From assembly GCA_034440615.1 (NCBI GenBank), contig JAOTOM010002916.1, positions 59,982-123,981 on the forward strand: 64,000 bases of DNA, in the 5' to 3' direction. A program made the translations under genes and the position numbers. This DNA is from Ashinkailepas kermadecensis (lineage: Eukaryota > Arthropoda > Thecostraca > Neolepadidae). How positions within the stretch are numbered: position 1 is the stretch's first letter; the number at the start of each line of letters is the position of its first letter. The notes under the pieces were generated by a model, which saw only the letters and a list, made by a program, of their open reading frames with translations, did not search any database and had not been told where the DNA came from. This document shows positions 1-11,650 of the stretch, piece by piece.

Positions 1-460
1 AGTCCCAACAATTCGAGTCGGAGCATCAAAATTTCATGTCGGTGCTCGCAAGAATTCGCGTAGTGGACCCTCACCACTCTAAACAAAAATAATCGCATCG
101 GGACGTGACAAAACGAAGCCGGGGCCCCCCGAAAAAAGAAGAGATTCCGAAAAAAATATATGTCCGAGCCTGGGAAATCGCTCCATAGCCCCAAACATAC
201 CACCAGATGCTTTCAAAACTCGCTTACGGCCCCGAAAAAAACGTACCGGAACTTGCAAAAATCGTGGCGGAAGACAAAAATATGGCGCCGGGACCCGGAA
301 AATCAGGCCGAAACTCGCACTTTAAAGATTTCAAAGCCCCCCAAAATTGTTTCGAGTCCAGAAAACTGGCTTCGGGTCCCCCGGAACCACGCGCCTGAGC
401 CCGAAAAGTCGCGACGGGGCCCCGAGAAATCATACCCGTTCGTCCGGTTAATATCTGGAA
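1..460 (-). mobile_element. Inverted, edge-truncated copy of the quasi-periodic dispersed element
   Basis: Read on the minus strand, this stretch aligns colinearly with about 43725-44160. Shared landmarks occur in the same order: a GCGACTTTTCG block, then GCGCCATATTTT, then GTACGTTTTT, then GCATCTGGTG, then GAGCG before a T-run. The alignment preserves the order of the degenerate internal units, so this is a dispersed copy and not independent simple sequence. The window edge cuts it, so its full length is unknown. Open frames on both strands here are by-products of the GC-rich units and show no protein motif. Confidence 0.75.
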
Positions 461-470
461 GATGAGCTAT

Positions 471-1258
471 ATATTCGCCCAGGTCAGGTCAGGTCTGACC
501 CGTGATCTTTGTGTGATCTAGCTGAGCTGGCTGCAAAAAAAATGGTGGCTACGGGATTATACGGTGGCGTTCTGTTCAGCGATGATGTTAAAACCTTGCT
601 ACTTTCAAAATTTCCTAGATAAATAAGTCCTATTTCCCACGTGACCTCAAATGACCATGAACTTGATACTTTCGTGATGAGCCCTTACTGGGTGTCCAAT
701 AGAAGCTACGTGTCTAGCTTTGTTACAAATACGTTTGAGTTGCTTGCTCTAGGATGCATCATTTGTTGACGCCGCAACCTAAGTTGACATAGACCCAACA
801 TTTGTTCAATGTTCTACGAGCACTTGATAACAGAGATAGGCTGACTTGAGGTTCGCTCAAGTCGGATACAAACTGTGATGCTGGTGTGAGATGACATCAA
901 CTATCTATCTGACCTTGGCCAAACTTTTATGGATGTGTTGCTAGCCCTTGTAAAGGGCAGCTAGCTGAATGAGCTTCGTCGACATCGGATGAAAATTGTG
1001 GCATAAGGGAGGTACAAGGTGGTTTGACCTCGACTCTTTATTTGTCCTTGGGTGACTTTCACCTCGGATTTGTTTCCCAATATGCTACTCGCTTCTGGTA
1101 CAGGGAGCTCACTGGCTGATTTTCACTCGAATCAGTTGGAAACTTCGGTGCTAGGAAGTTCGACGAAATTTGGTCCCGATGCTATAGTTGAGCTCGGTTA
1201 CCTTGACATCGAATTTCTTTTGATATGTGTTTCTAGCCCTCGTGATGGTTGAAGTCGG
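471..1258. other. Stretch without a recognisable gene
   Basis: Unique-looking sequence with short frames only. A small triplet of the word AGGTC occurs near 480-497. No splice, promoter or RNA signal could be supported. Confidence 0.5.
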
Positions 1259-1642
1259 ACGTGACTGGTGACGTGACGTGACTGGTGACGTGACGTGACT
1301 GGTGACGTGACGTGACTGGTGACGTGACGTGACTGGTGACGTGACGTGACTGGTGACGTGACGTGACTGGTGACGTGACGTGACTGGTGGCGTGACGTGA
1401 CTGGTGACGTGACGTGACTGGTGACGTGACGTGACTGGTGACGTGACGTGACTGGTGACGTGACGTGACTGGTGACGTGACGTGACTGGTGACGTGACGT
1501 GACTGGTGACGTGACGTGACTGGTGACGTGACGTGACTGGTGACGTGACGTGACTGGTGACGTGACGTGACTGGTGACGTGACGTGACTGGTGACGTGAC
1601 GTGACTGGTGACGTGACGTGACTGGTGACGTGACGTGACTGG
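1259..1642. repeat. 17-bp minisatellite, about 22 copies
   Basis: The unit TGGTGACGTGACGTGAC repeats head to tail with almost no divergence; one copy near 1388 carries GGTGGCG. Because three units make 51 bp, two minus-strand frames stay open through the array. They are not evidence of a protein. The near identity suggests recent expansion or homogenisation. Each unit contains overlapping TGACG words. Confidence 0.97.
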
Positions 1643-2969
1643 TCGGACAACGTGATGGTTGAAGACAGCGATTGATGGTCTACTGACCAAGTTTGGTTGA
1701 AGTCGGACGAGAACTGATGCGCTGCGAAAGTATGGTAAGATTTTACCTGTGTTGTATATCTGACCTGGAATGACCTTGACCTTGGATTATTATTGACGTG
1801 CCCCTAGCCCTCATCAATGCTAACAAAGTGAGCATATTTTCCTAAATTTGGCTCATAATTACGCCTCTAAGAAAGCAATTCTTGTTTTTCTGTGGATTCT
1901 CACATGAATATGCAGCTTTCTTGAAGGATGTACTGCAGGAACAGGCTGTTCTGCGCTGATGCCGACCGGAGATCTGTGGGGATGACCGCGCATCTCAGGC
2001 AGAGTGTGGCTACCTCTGATTACGATGAAAGGTTGTTTTATGTTTGGCGAGCGGCTTGTTTACCTTCTCGTTTGTAGAACTCGAGAGTTTAATTATCAGC
2101 GGGCGGATTTTGACAGGCTGTGAGACAAACTGAAACAGGCACTATGAAATATTCTTGCGGGAATGGAAGGAGTAGGTGAGTATGTGTTCATACTCTGCAA
2201 TTAAATTGAAACTGCACTTTGGACCATATTCTCATCGCTGTGCCAAAAGGTTTTTCCTCCCTTGTTCGATGTAGTAGCAAAACAAGCTCATATGATGAGG
2301 CAGGCAGCTTTTCGGACCATGAATGCCATGAAGTGTTTGCTTTGTCTTCGTCTTGTAGTGCTTTCCCCGAGCAGTAGACGGAAGAAAACATGGTCCTATT
2401 TCTCAAGAAGGAATGGAATGAAATCGAAATCAAAATATTTGAATGCAATTATAGATATGTGTCACTTATAGATATGTGCCTGCCTACAAATGACATAAGC
2501 TTTTTGGAAAATTAAGATACGATTAGGATACAAGTGTTGGAAAGAGACATCGATGTAGTGACGCACCGAGCAGCCAACTGAAAACTTACTTGATGTCCCT
2601 CAAAATATAAATCATCCAAACTTTCCTAAAGCGAAACATTATTCCGCAATCTTATGCCATCGATGGCGTTACCGTAGAGACTGTTTCGACGTTGTGACAC
2701 CTCAGTGTAATTCCTGCTTAGAAGCTCCACTTTCGAGGAGCATATCAACAATAAAATATAAAAAAGTAGCAAATCTCACGACATTTTAATTAACTTGGCT
2801 TTCCAGTCGGCTTCCCTTGGCGTCATCTCAAGAAACAAGCGGCTCTGGTTGCTTACAGCGCGCAAGAACGTTCGTTCCGTGTTGGAGTGATATTGCGTTG
2901 TTTGGGCTGGAGCCACCTGATGATATCACGTCGTTCGCTTCGAGAGAGTTCAGCATAAATTTATGATGT

Positions 2970-2971
<2 letters not shown>
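1643..2971. other. Stretch without a recognisable gene
   Basis: AT-richer unique sequence. Frames are short and lack known motifs. Nothing further seen. Confidence 0.5.

Positions 2972-3002
<31 letters not shown>
2972..3002. repeat. (CT)n microsatellite, about 15 units
   Basis: An uninterrupted CT tract. It produces the RE-repeat seen in a minus-strand frame, which is not a gene. Confidence 0.97.
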
Positions 3003-3006
<4 letters not shown>

Positions 3007-3689
3007 TGGCAAAAAACAGCATCTCAAGGGATTCAGCGTTGATTAAAAATTATTATTTCGCCAAGCTTCCGTCTCTTCAAGATGGGCGTGTAAAAAAGTA
3101 ATAGTCCCGCATCTGTGTGCAGGGCTGCAAATGGTTCCATTGAGCCCTGGTGGCTTACACGGCGCCTCGGATTTCACGTGCCACCTGGGCAATGCAGGAT
3201 TCCTGAGAGGATGGTATGGTATTACGGTAGAATGAACGTTTTACCTAGCAGCATTTATATTCACGCCCCTCACAGTTGCAACTCACTTTTGGCTTTCTCG
3301 CCCCATAAAAGTTTGTTTAAAGAAAAGATAGATAGCTTCAAACGATCAACGCCCACCAACATTCTCTAAAGTCGCCATTGAGGACTAGTCATTATCACAG
3401 ATGCAACAGTGATAATGAATATTCCATTTTGTACATATGTATGCATTTATTTTCCTCTTTAATGCTACATTCCAGCTCACTATTCAGTCAGTGTGAACGA
3501 ACGTATCGGCAATGTAGCTGCCTTCAGTTGCCTTGCTCATTGAATGTGATTTAAGATATTTATCTGTAATAGAGCATCCCGGAGATTGATAAGAGTGAAA
3601 TCCGGTATGATGCTCTCGGAAGAGTTAAGTGTACATAATAGGGTGTGAGTGAGTATTCATCACTTCACGTAACCATTGGGCACCGACCT
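3003..3689. other. Stretch without a recognisable gene
   Basis: No repeat, RNA or coding feature could be supported. A frame at 3115-3369 shows no motif. Confidence 0.5.
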
Positions 3690-3800
3690 CCATCCGCAAC
3701 AGGTGTGCTGGAACCTTCTTGGGCTTCCATGAGCAACAGGCGTGTGGGAATAGTCGCGGACTGCCATAAGCAACAGGTATGTGGGAACTATCGCGGACTG
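3690..3800. repeat. 37-bp tandem repeat, 3 degenerate copies
   Basis: Units start at 3690, 3727 and 3764. Each contains a GCAACAGG core followed by GTGTG/ATGTG and a TCGCGGACTG-like end. A partial fourth unit begins at 3801. Confidence 0.85.
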
Positions 3801-3950
3801 TCATGAGCAGAGGAGTAGTTGCAAGACTTTGTCTGACACCAAGCATAGGGATTATTGAAGTGTACTAGCATACGAGTTCAAAACAAACCCGAAACATTTT
3901 TTTGGTCGTTCTTAGCGTGCGTAGAAGGCAGGAAAAGGAATCTGGAAGCG

Positions 3951-4024
3951 TTGGTGGACAGTGATGTTAACGTGGTCAGTGACAGCGTTAGTGGACAGTG
4001 ATGTTAACGTGGTCAGTGACAGCG
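3951..4024. repeat. 37-bp direct duplication
   Basis: Two copies (3951-3987 and 3988-4024) differ at one position. The unit contains GTGATGTTAACGTGG. It is unrelated in sequence to the 37-bp repeat at 3690. Confidence 0.95.
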
Positions 4025-4142
4025 AGTGAGCAAAACTTTCTGAACCGTACGCTTGCCACAAAGTTCACTGAGCTCCATATGGCAGGTTTGCCAGACGTCC
4101 CAGTGTACGATCTGCCACCACTGGTGGCAAGGATTTCAAAGC

Positions 4143-4678
<536 letters not shown>

Positions 4679-4813
4679 TGCTATACAAGTTACAAAATTC
4701 ATTTCACATAGCCGAGTCAGCGCTGAAGTTGTTCTTCTCGTCTATTCAACACAGCAAACAGTAGCGAGCGATTGTGAACAGAGAGTGCTCACAATGGACA
4801 GCAGCTTCTTCCG

Positions 4814-4978
4814 GCACTTCGGAAGGCGGGTTGTTATCTCCTCCCACTGTTCGCGATGTTTGTAGATGATCTTCCGGACCAAATCGATTCCTCCTGTTTG
4901 ATGTTCGTCGACGATGTCAAAATTTAGCTCAAAATCACCTGTGCAGCCGATGCGGTCCTCCTGCAAGAGGATTTGCAG
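4814..4978 (+). pseudogene. Fragment of a LINE reverse transcriptase
   Basis: In the frame starting at 4814 the translation reads [20 protein letters not shown] and continues directly with PDQIDSSCLMFVDDVKI, then a stop, then LKITCAADAVLLQEDLQ. This matches the reverse-transcriptase block G(V)xQG-xxLxPLLF followed by a (F/Y)xDD catalytic box, an ADD-like downstream segment and an LLQEDL helix, as in non-LTR elements. The active-site box reads FVDD, where FADD or YADD is usual, and an in-frame stop follows a few residues later, so the piece is dead. It is only about 55 codons and sits directly after the compound microsatellite. I cannot assign a clade. The downstream sequence to about 5240 may be a further decayed part, but no motif is visible there. 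Confidence 0.72.
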
Positions 4979-4985
4979 ATACCAG

Positions 4986-5323
4986 CAAACAAATACACCC
5001 GTATCGGCCGCTATCGGTCACAGGAAACGCAGCACCGCCAGTACCACCGAGCCGCCAGAAACCGCTCAAAGAAATAGACGGGGCACAAACCACGCCTCTT
5101 GGCATTCCCCGTCAGTACACACCAAAAAAACGTGTCATCGTTCACCGCGATAAGCTACGGGAGTATGCGTATACAGGGGAATATTGGACCCTGCCTCCTT
5201 CCCCGGTTGTAGTCGAAAAAAGGACTTTTTGCAACGCTACAGCTTCACATCTTTTGAACAGACATGGCAGAAATGTTTGATCGCCTGCCACTTCCGTTCA
5301 TTTCTTTGGCGCGTTTCCGGCTA
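4986..5323. other. Stretch without a recognisable gene
   Basis: Possibly more decayed LINE sequence after the reverse-transcriptase scrap, but no supporting motif is visible. Confidence 0.4.
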
Positions 5324-6821
5324 CACTGAAAAAACAGTTTGAGAATATATGCGAAAAGTCCTCGCAAGAAACCAGAGTTCATGATCAATGGAGAAGGAAC
5401 GCTAGTTTGAGACTCAAATGCAGTTTCATGATAGAGCACTTCATCGTCATACTCTCTTGAGTCATGTAGAAAGTCTCAGTTTTCAAAGGATATTTCGAGA
5501 ATCTTTGTTGGTGTCAGATGATTCTTCCGACTGGTTTCAGCGGAAGGTCGTAAATCCCGATCGCGGCGAAACGAGTCTGCGCATGCGCGCCACCGATCAT
5601 TGTCAGGCTGCGTGCACGGTAACCAGAGAGAGCTACTGCGTGATGGCGGCCATTGCGTTTTTGTCCGCCGCTTGCTTTTCGACTGTTGGGCACTGCAGTG
5701 TATGGAATGGAGCGACCTCTGAATGGTAAGCCATCGCATTGTATTGGATATGTATATTGGAAGTGCCTATAGCCAGGTCAAGTATCTCCCTGGGTATATC
5801 TATACCCTGGCCGTGATAGTTTGTTTTGCAATACTAGAAAGCTGATTGGTACAAAAACATACAATTTAACCTAACCGAGGTTATTCGACCATGGAAAATT
5901 CGTGGTACATAACCTAACATAATTAGTGTATTATTTTATTTTCTTATTTCATTCACCTAAACCTTAGATCTAGCCCAGGGATCAATAAATATGGTGGCCC
6001 AGGGATCAATAAAATGGCAGCCTTTGGCCACCATATTTATTGATCCATGGACTAAATTTAAGGTTTGAGTGAATGGAATAAGATAATAAACAATATTCTA
6101 ATTATGATAGGTTGGGTTTCCAACCATTTTATGCCTTCAAACACTTTGGTTATGTCTCAAGTTATGTTTTTGTAATGCGTGCTGTAGCTTTCTCATATTG
6201 CAAAAAAATCCCCATCTCTCAGTCGACGGCGTTCTTGTCTTTGTTTGTTGACAATCCTGTTGAACATCAGCCGTGGCAGTTGCGCTGTTGGATGTGGCTG
6301 GACTGGAAGTATGTTCTGAATAAAAGTGTTTTTCCCCGGAGCAGTTTTCTGTTTGGAGGGTTAATTATTGGAAGCAGAGGCGATGACTGATGAAATTCGC
6401 GTCGGATTCAAAGAGCTGGCGTGAATTTTTTGGAATGGATTTTGTGAGAAGAAAGGTCGTTCTCAGAAAAGCCGTTTCGATACAAATTGAGACTTTATTT
6501 CATTCTCAGCTGAGAAGGGAGGTTGCGATCCGAGACCATAACCCATTCTCGCAAGAGTACATTTTAAATATACGTGCTCTATTTTGAGGGTTCAAATCGG
6601 CATCGTGCGATCTCGATTTTTAGTTTCAAGTGAGAAGGTTTATCGCTCTCAATGTTAGCCTAAAAAGGGTTCTCACATGAGAGCGTTTTTCGGTGTGAGA
6701 ACGGGTGTTCTCTGATTCACCCGAACAGAGTTCTCATTTTGAGTGGTCTGATTTGAATAGGGAAAATGAGAACGATAGATGTTCTCTGAGAACGAATAGG
6801 GCTCTCACCTTTTTCTCAGTG
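5324..6821. mobile_element. Candidate 1.5-kb DNA element with CACTG ends
   Basis: The left end reads CACTGAAAAAACAGTTTGAG. The right end, read inward, is CACTGAGAAAAAGGTGAGAG. Both are flanked by TA (5322-5323 and 6822-6823). The terminal similarity is about 20 bp with mismatches. The last 400 bp are rich in GAGAAC/GTTCTC words and the left end carries GAGAA/CTCAAA words, as expected of subterminal repeats. No transposase frame is visible. The interior holds an 88-bp-arm foldback. CACTR-like ends occur in several cut-and-paste superfamilies, so I do not assign one. The TA duplication is only 2 bp and could be chance. Confidence 0.4.
5911..6113. repeat. Foldback repeat with about 88-bp arms
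   Basis: The left arm is 5911-5998 and the right arm 6027-6113. They are inverted copies with roughly 85-90% identity by eye, both running from AACCTAACATAATTAG-like sequence to a shared ATATTTATTGATCC/GGATCAATAAATAT core. The 28-bp loop repeats part of the arm (CCCAGGGATCAATAAA). The structure is typical of a small foldback element or MITE. No clear target duplication was found. The inner words AACCTAAC resemble the TTAGG-rich repeats at 54-58 kb. Confidence 0.85.
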
Positions 6822-6823
6822 TA

Positions 6824-7491
6824 CTCGGCGGTACTGGTAGTGCCGAGTTAACTGTGATCAGTCACCATAGTGACGGCTGTGCTTATTTGCCGGCGTCGGG
6901 CACGATCTGCCGGGGCCGTCGTCACCACACCCGATCGTCACCGACCATTAGGGCGGAACGTGTCTGCCGGCCGGCACCGGCTCGGCCCGGCTTCCGGTCG
7001 GCTAGATTCCGCCCGCGCCGCCCGCCAGCGGCGGTCCGACGAGCCGACGTAAAAACGGAACGGCTGGGTGGGTCGTGTCGTGCCTGATGGAGCGGTGTGG
7101 AATGACATCTGTGTCTGCCGCCACCCCAGCTGTTCTGCTCGTGTTGCGCCTTTCACGGGCCTACTTTTTCCGGCTCTCGCTAGACGATTGAGCATACTCG
7201 TATATTTTCCCGGACTTTTCCCTACTCTGAAAATAACTATAAGACGCCAGGCTTTTCTAATGGCATTTGCATAGCCATGGAGGAGTTTTCATATGATGTG
7301 CTCCAGCTGCAAGTGTGGACAGGAATAAACTTGCCGTATCTATATGTTCACGTCTGGCGTGGACCATGCAACACCACAACTTCATGACTTCTTCGGTCAT
7401 GAGACATTTGAGAGACATGAGCGTATTTGCTGCGGGTCTTACACAGTGGTGCATCGTCGCCAGGGCTCTCCCTCGAATAGCTCATTCCTAT
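6824..7491. other. GC-rich patch then unique sequence, no gene called
   Basis: About 6880-7090 is GC- and CpG-rich with overlapping open frames on both strands but no protein motif. The rest is ordinary. A promoter or exon is possible but unsupported. Confidence 0.4.
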
Positions 7492-7591
7492 AACCTGCAT
7501 ATTATCCAAATAACCGGCATATTATCCAAGTAACCGACATATTATCCCTACAACCGGCATGTTATACCTATAATCGACATAGTATGATTTG
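7492..7591. repeat. 20-bp tandem repeat, 5 copies
   Basis: The consensus is AACCGGCATATTATCCAAAT with increasing divergence toward the right. All five units are exactly 20 bp. Confidence 0.93.
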
Positions 7592-7768
7592 TGACCATAC
7601 TGCTAAAATGTACTTCCGTTTCATTCCTTCCATCCGTGACCTATATTAGGCTCAGCAATAAAGTTCCCAAGTGCTGGCATTGGATCAAAACAGTCCATGT
7701 CCACCTCATGATCCACCATATCCACCTGATCATATGCCACATACGGCGAAATCGCCACACCTTTCTCT

Positions 7769-7958
7769 GTTGATGTTGGATCACGACAGTTGATGTCCCT
7801 GGATATGCCACCTGTCGCAAAGTCACCACACATTTCTCTGTTGAGTTGGATCACGACAGCTGATGTCCCTGGATATGCCACCTGCGGCGAAATCACCACA
7901 GATTTATATGTTGGTGTTGAACCATGACGGTTGATGTCTCTGGATGTGCCACATGACA
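7769..7958. repeat. 71-bp tandem repeat, nearly 3 copies
   Basis: Units start at 7769, 7840 and 7910 (71, 70 and about 49 bp). The core GTTGATGTTGGATCACGACA is followed by GATGTCCCTGGATATGCCAC. A more diverged partial unit precedes the array (about 7705-7768). The minus-strand frame here simply follows the repeat. Confidence 0.9.
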
Positions 7959-8431
7959 CATGTTCTGGGCTTCTTTTTTATTTTTTTTTATTTTTTTATT
8001 TTTTAAGTCCGCCACCCAAGATCAGGTGATCAGGTGACCATCCCCTTACCCAACGACTGCAAGTACCTTACGTTAACACCATAAAATAAACAGTAAAGTC
8101 GCGGCACTCCCAGCTAAGAGATGGAAAACAAATAAACGAGCATAAAAGCACCCAGTGTTAGAGCAATAAAACTAGCAATAAAGAATGCTGAAAGTAGTCA
8201 TACCCAAAGGAGGCATATGACTGGCCCTATATCCATCCCAAAGAGAAGTTGAGGCCTAAACTATAATGTTAGTAGCTGGTTTGTGACGAAATGGTAGTAG
8301 ACACTCCTAATTTGAAATGCATTTGTTTACTTAGGCTCCTCCCACAACTCCATCCAGCTAAGCATAAGCTTGTTGCTGGGTGGAATGTGGGAGGAACTAT
8401 GGTTGGGTGTTTTTCAGCCTCTATATATGGT
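7959..8431. other. Stretch without a recognisable gene
   Basis: Contains a T-rich tract at about 7974-8004 and otherwise unique sequence. Confidence 0.5.
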
Positions 8432-8527
8432 TACGCACGCGCACGTGCACGCACGCGCACGCACACGCACACGCACACGCACACGCACACGCACACGCAC
8501 ACGCACACGCACACGCACACACACACA

Positions 8528-8575
<48 letters not shown>

Positions 8576-8585
8576 TACATACATA
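8432..8585. repeat. CA-rich microsatellite at the LINE 3' side
   Basis: Blocks in order are ACGC-rich repeats, (ACACGC)n, (AC)n and (ATAC)3. On the minus strand, the direction of the neighbouring LINE, this reads ATGT repeats, then TG repeats, directly after the element. It may be the element's own 3' tail, grown by slippage. Confidence 0.95.
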
Positions 8586-8632
8586 TGTGCATTCCCCTGA
8601 TATTCAACAGACAGAGTGAGTGCATGAGTCAT

Positions 8633-9290
8633 TTAGTATTTGTTCAAGAAGTATGTCTTTATGTGATTTTTTAGGACAGTCTTAGAATTTGGTATATCTG
8701 TATGCAGAAAATGTTTTGCTATGATAATATTCCAAAGCTTAGGTCCAAAACATTCAATGGTGAAGAGACGATAATTTTTGTTTGAATAGCAGCGTTGGAA
8801 GTGGTCTTGTAACCTAGTGGAATATGGGGTATTCAGAGATACGGTGAAAAGAGGTCTAATAGAATGAGGCAGCTGATTATAAATAAATTTTTGCATAATA
8901 AGTAACATCTGAAGTTTTGCTATGTCTTGGACTTTTAAAATTTTGTATTTCTTAAAGATAGGGTTTGCACTCTGAGGGGGAAATACACCCTCAATAATGC
9001 GCATCATTCTTTTCTGAAGCAAGGACAATTTGTGTGTCTGATTAGCATAGTTTGTACCCCAGAGAAAGCAGCAATAATTTATATATGGGAGAATTAATGC
9101 ATTATACAATTTTAAGAGGTGATTTTTGCGTAGGAGATATTTTGTTTTTGATATCACTCCTATGTTACGACTTATTATGTTTGAGACACTGCTGATATGG
9201 GATGCAAATTTCAAATTTTCATCTATGTATACACCAAGGTACTTCACTGGATTTTGATGCAAAATAGCAATCCCATTAAATTTGATCTCA
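8633..9290 (-). pseudogene. LINE ORF2, C-terminal part
   Basis: After the second frame change the C-terminal third continues in another frame. It includes the PVKYLGVYIDENLKF block that follows the palm in Jockey/CR1-group elements, then YINYCCFLWG and a KRMMRII motif, all usual in the thumb and C-terminal region. The frame is open from about 9290, its first ATG is at 9262, and it stops at 8633, close to the 3' end of the element. No RNase H domain is present, as usual for this group. Confidence 0.9.
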
Positions 9291-10248
9291 ATATATCAAT
9301 ATTCGTTTTGTGATTGTTATACAACTGGTATACGGTTTTTGTTCCATTTAATGACAAAAGATTTGAATGTAGCCATTGTGAAATTGTTGGCAAGGAATTT
9401 TGTATTTTGTTTTGAAGCTCTTTAGGGTCAGTGCTTTTGAAAAAAATAGCAGTGTCATCAGGATATAGAAATGTCTGACATTCTACATCCAAATTTACAA
9501 GATCATTTATGTATATTATAAAGAGTAAGGGGCCTAGAATTGAGCCCTGTGGTACACCCATTTCAATCTTTCTGAAAGCAGAGGTGCTGTTATTGATTGT
9601 GGTAGCTTGAGTTCTTCCTGATAGATATGACTGTAATATTTTAATTGCATTTCCCTTCACTCCATATTTGTCCAATTTTGCACATAATATTTCCCTGTCA
9701 ACAGTATCAAATGCCTTCCTCAAATCAAGGTAAATTCCGACAACATATTCATTATTTTCAAACCCTTTGGTGATGAAGTTCTGTATTAAGAGAAGAGGCA
9801 TATATGTGGACATATCTTTTCTGAAACCAAATTGTTTATCAGAAAGTATGTTGTGTAGTGTGAAATGTTCCAAGAGTTGGTTGTAGATTATCTTTTCTAA
9901 TATTTTTGACATATATGGAAGAATACTAATTGGTCGGTAGTTACAAAATGTTGCTGGGTCACCTTTTTTGTAGATGGGCTTGACAACAGCTATTTTAAAT
10001 GGCTTGGGGAAAGTCCCACTATTCAGGCATAGGTTAATGACATGGGTCAAGTGTGGTAATATTGACCTATGCGATTGTTTAAATATCCTAGAATTTATTC
10101 CATCAATTCCTGACCCAACATTTTTTAAAGAAGTAATCACTGTATCTAAATTGTTTTCTGTTACTGTTAATAGTGCCATTGATATATCTGGGTACGTATG
10201 TATGTATTCTAAAGCATTGGTGTTGTTTTGAGGAATCTGTTCTCTCAA
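9244..10248 (-). pseudogene. LINE ORF2, reverse transcriptase part
   Basis: This 334-codon open frame is the reverse transcriptase of the same element. Numbering from the codon at 10248, the blocks are KPIYKKGDPATFCNYRPIS near 90-108, KQFGFRK near 138, the first catalytic Asp in YLDLRKAFD near 175, GVPQGSILGPLLF at 231-243, and the active-site box at 262-265. The box reads YPDD where YADD or FADD is standard; the two aspartates remain, but proline replaces the small residue. The frame stays open upstream to about 10304, where a TAA interrupts it. Near 9285-9300 a second frame change removes it from the C-terminal part, and it ends in unrelated residues at 9244. The copy cannot make a working polymerase. 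Confidence 0.93.
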
Positions 10249-10300
10249 TTTTGGTGCAATTTCTGTGAAGTATTTATTGAATCCTTCAGCTATAGCTGCA

Positions 10301-11638
10301 TCATTTTATAGAGTGATGTCTGTATCTGTGTTCATTTTTTTCAGGGATATTATGTTTGGAAGGAGTTTTCCTCAGAATCTGGTGAAGCATTTTCCATGTC
10401 TCTTTTGGATTATTTTGATGTTTGTCAAATTCAGCCACATAATAAAGTATTTTTGCCCTTCTAATTATTGCAATCAGTGTATTTTTATACTTGTTATATT
10501 TTTTCTTGCTTGCAGCAGTTTGATATTTAAGTTTGTGATTAAATAATATTTGCTTTTGATTGATTGAACATCGTATTGCAGGTGAAATCCATGGTTTTAT
10601 GGAGGCTGTTTTTCTTGATAAGACTTGAGTATATGTAAATTTATCAATCGCACTTTTGTATACATTAATTAAGCTGCTGCATGCTTCTTCAGGATCATTT
10701 TCATCAAAAATTCCCTGAAGTTCATTGGTCAAATGATCCCTCAGGCTGTCCATTTTGTGAAAGTCAGAAGCAGTTTTTGTTCTTTTTGCATTGATTGGTT
10801 TTTGAACTGTAAATTCTGATGTTGTAAAAATAGAAAAGTGATCAGAGAAATCAGATTTAATGATGCCAGACTGTTGTATTTTTGATACATCATTACAGAA
10901 AATATTATCAATTAATGTGCATGATGAATCACATACACGAGTTGCCCCTGATATTAGAGGACGAAAACCATGAGAGCACATAGACATGAAAAATGAGTCT
11001 GCAAAATGGTCATTTGGAATTGATAACAGATCAGCATTTAAATCTCCAATGATGTAGGTCGGCATGTTCAGATGGCTTATTGTTGTTAAGCGCTCTTCAA
11101 ATTCTGACAAAAATTGTGCATGATGACCAGGTGCACGATAGATCTGGCATATCAAAATAGTTTGTTTATTACTCAATTCTATTTGGAGAAAAACAACTTC
11201 GGCTTCAGCAGCAACAAAATCAAATGGATAGACCTGTTTTGCTTTAAGAGATTTCAAGGAATAGATTGCGGACCCTTCCCCAATTTTGTGTTCCCTGCTT
11301 TGGCAGAATAGCTCATAATCTTCATCATCTAAGTTAAATTTATGTTCATTTTCTTTTGATAGCCAGGTTTCAGAAATACATATAAAGCTCCATTTGTGAT
11401 TCAGTTGGCTTAGGAAGATATTGAGCTCATCAAATTTATTTACTATGGATCTTGCATTCAAATGGAGAATATCTATGCTTCTTTCTAAGTTGAAGTCAGG
11501 GCCAATTTCAACTTGTCTACCGATATCTTGAACATCATAGAAATTACAATTCTCTCGAACGCGTTCAAAATGAGAATACGTAAGGGCAAGGTCATCTGAG
11601 ATTATATTCAAGAATGGGTTAAATATTTTATTTTCCAC
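10301..11638 (-). pseudogene. LINE ORF2, endonuclease part
   Basis: The 445-codon frame encodes an exonuclease-endonuclease-phosphatase-type domain, which nicks target DNA for LINE insertion. Numbering from the GTG at 11638, visible catalytic-type residues are Asn61 (HLNARS), Glu90 (SETWL), Tyr167-Arg168, Asp199 and Asn201 (GDLNAD), Asp244 (IDNIF) and the Ser-Asp-His triad at 265-267. The family's key positions therefore look intact. The first codon is GTG and no in-frame ATG precedes the domain, so the natural start is probably lost. The frame ends early: around 10335 a run of seven A residues on the coding strand has changed length, and the reading shifts out of the frame that continues into the reverse transcriptase. 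A stop also lies in the continuing frame at about 10307. Confidence 0.92.
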
Positions 11639-11650
11639 GGTAGGTAGGTG

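Larger units (their letters stand above)
8586..11650 (-). mobile_element. Near-complete but inactivated non-LTR retrotransposon (Jockey/CR1-type)
   Basis: About 3.06 kb on the minus strand holds, in order, an apurinic-type endonuclease, a reverse transcriptase and a C-terminal domain. They are separated by two reading-frame breaks. The layout and motifs fit the Jockey/CR1/L2 group of non-LTR elements, known to copy themselves by target-primed reverse transcription at endonuclease nicks. No upstream ORF1 is visible, and the open frame begins at 11650 after a stop with no ATG, so the copy is probably 5'-truncated. The 3' side runs into a TATG/TG microsatellite. No target-site duplication could be identified. 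Confidence 0.93.
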
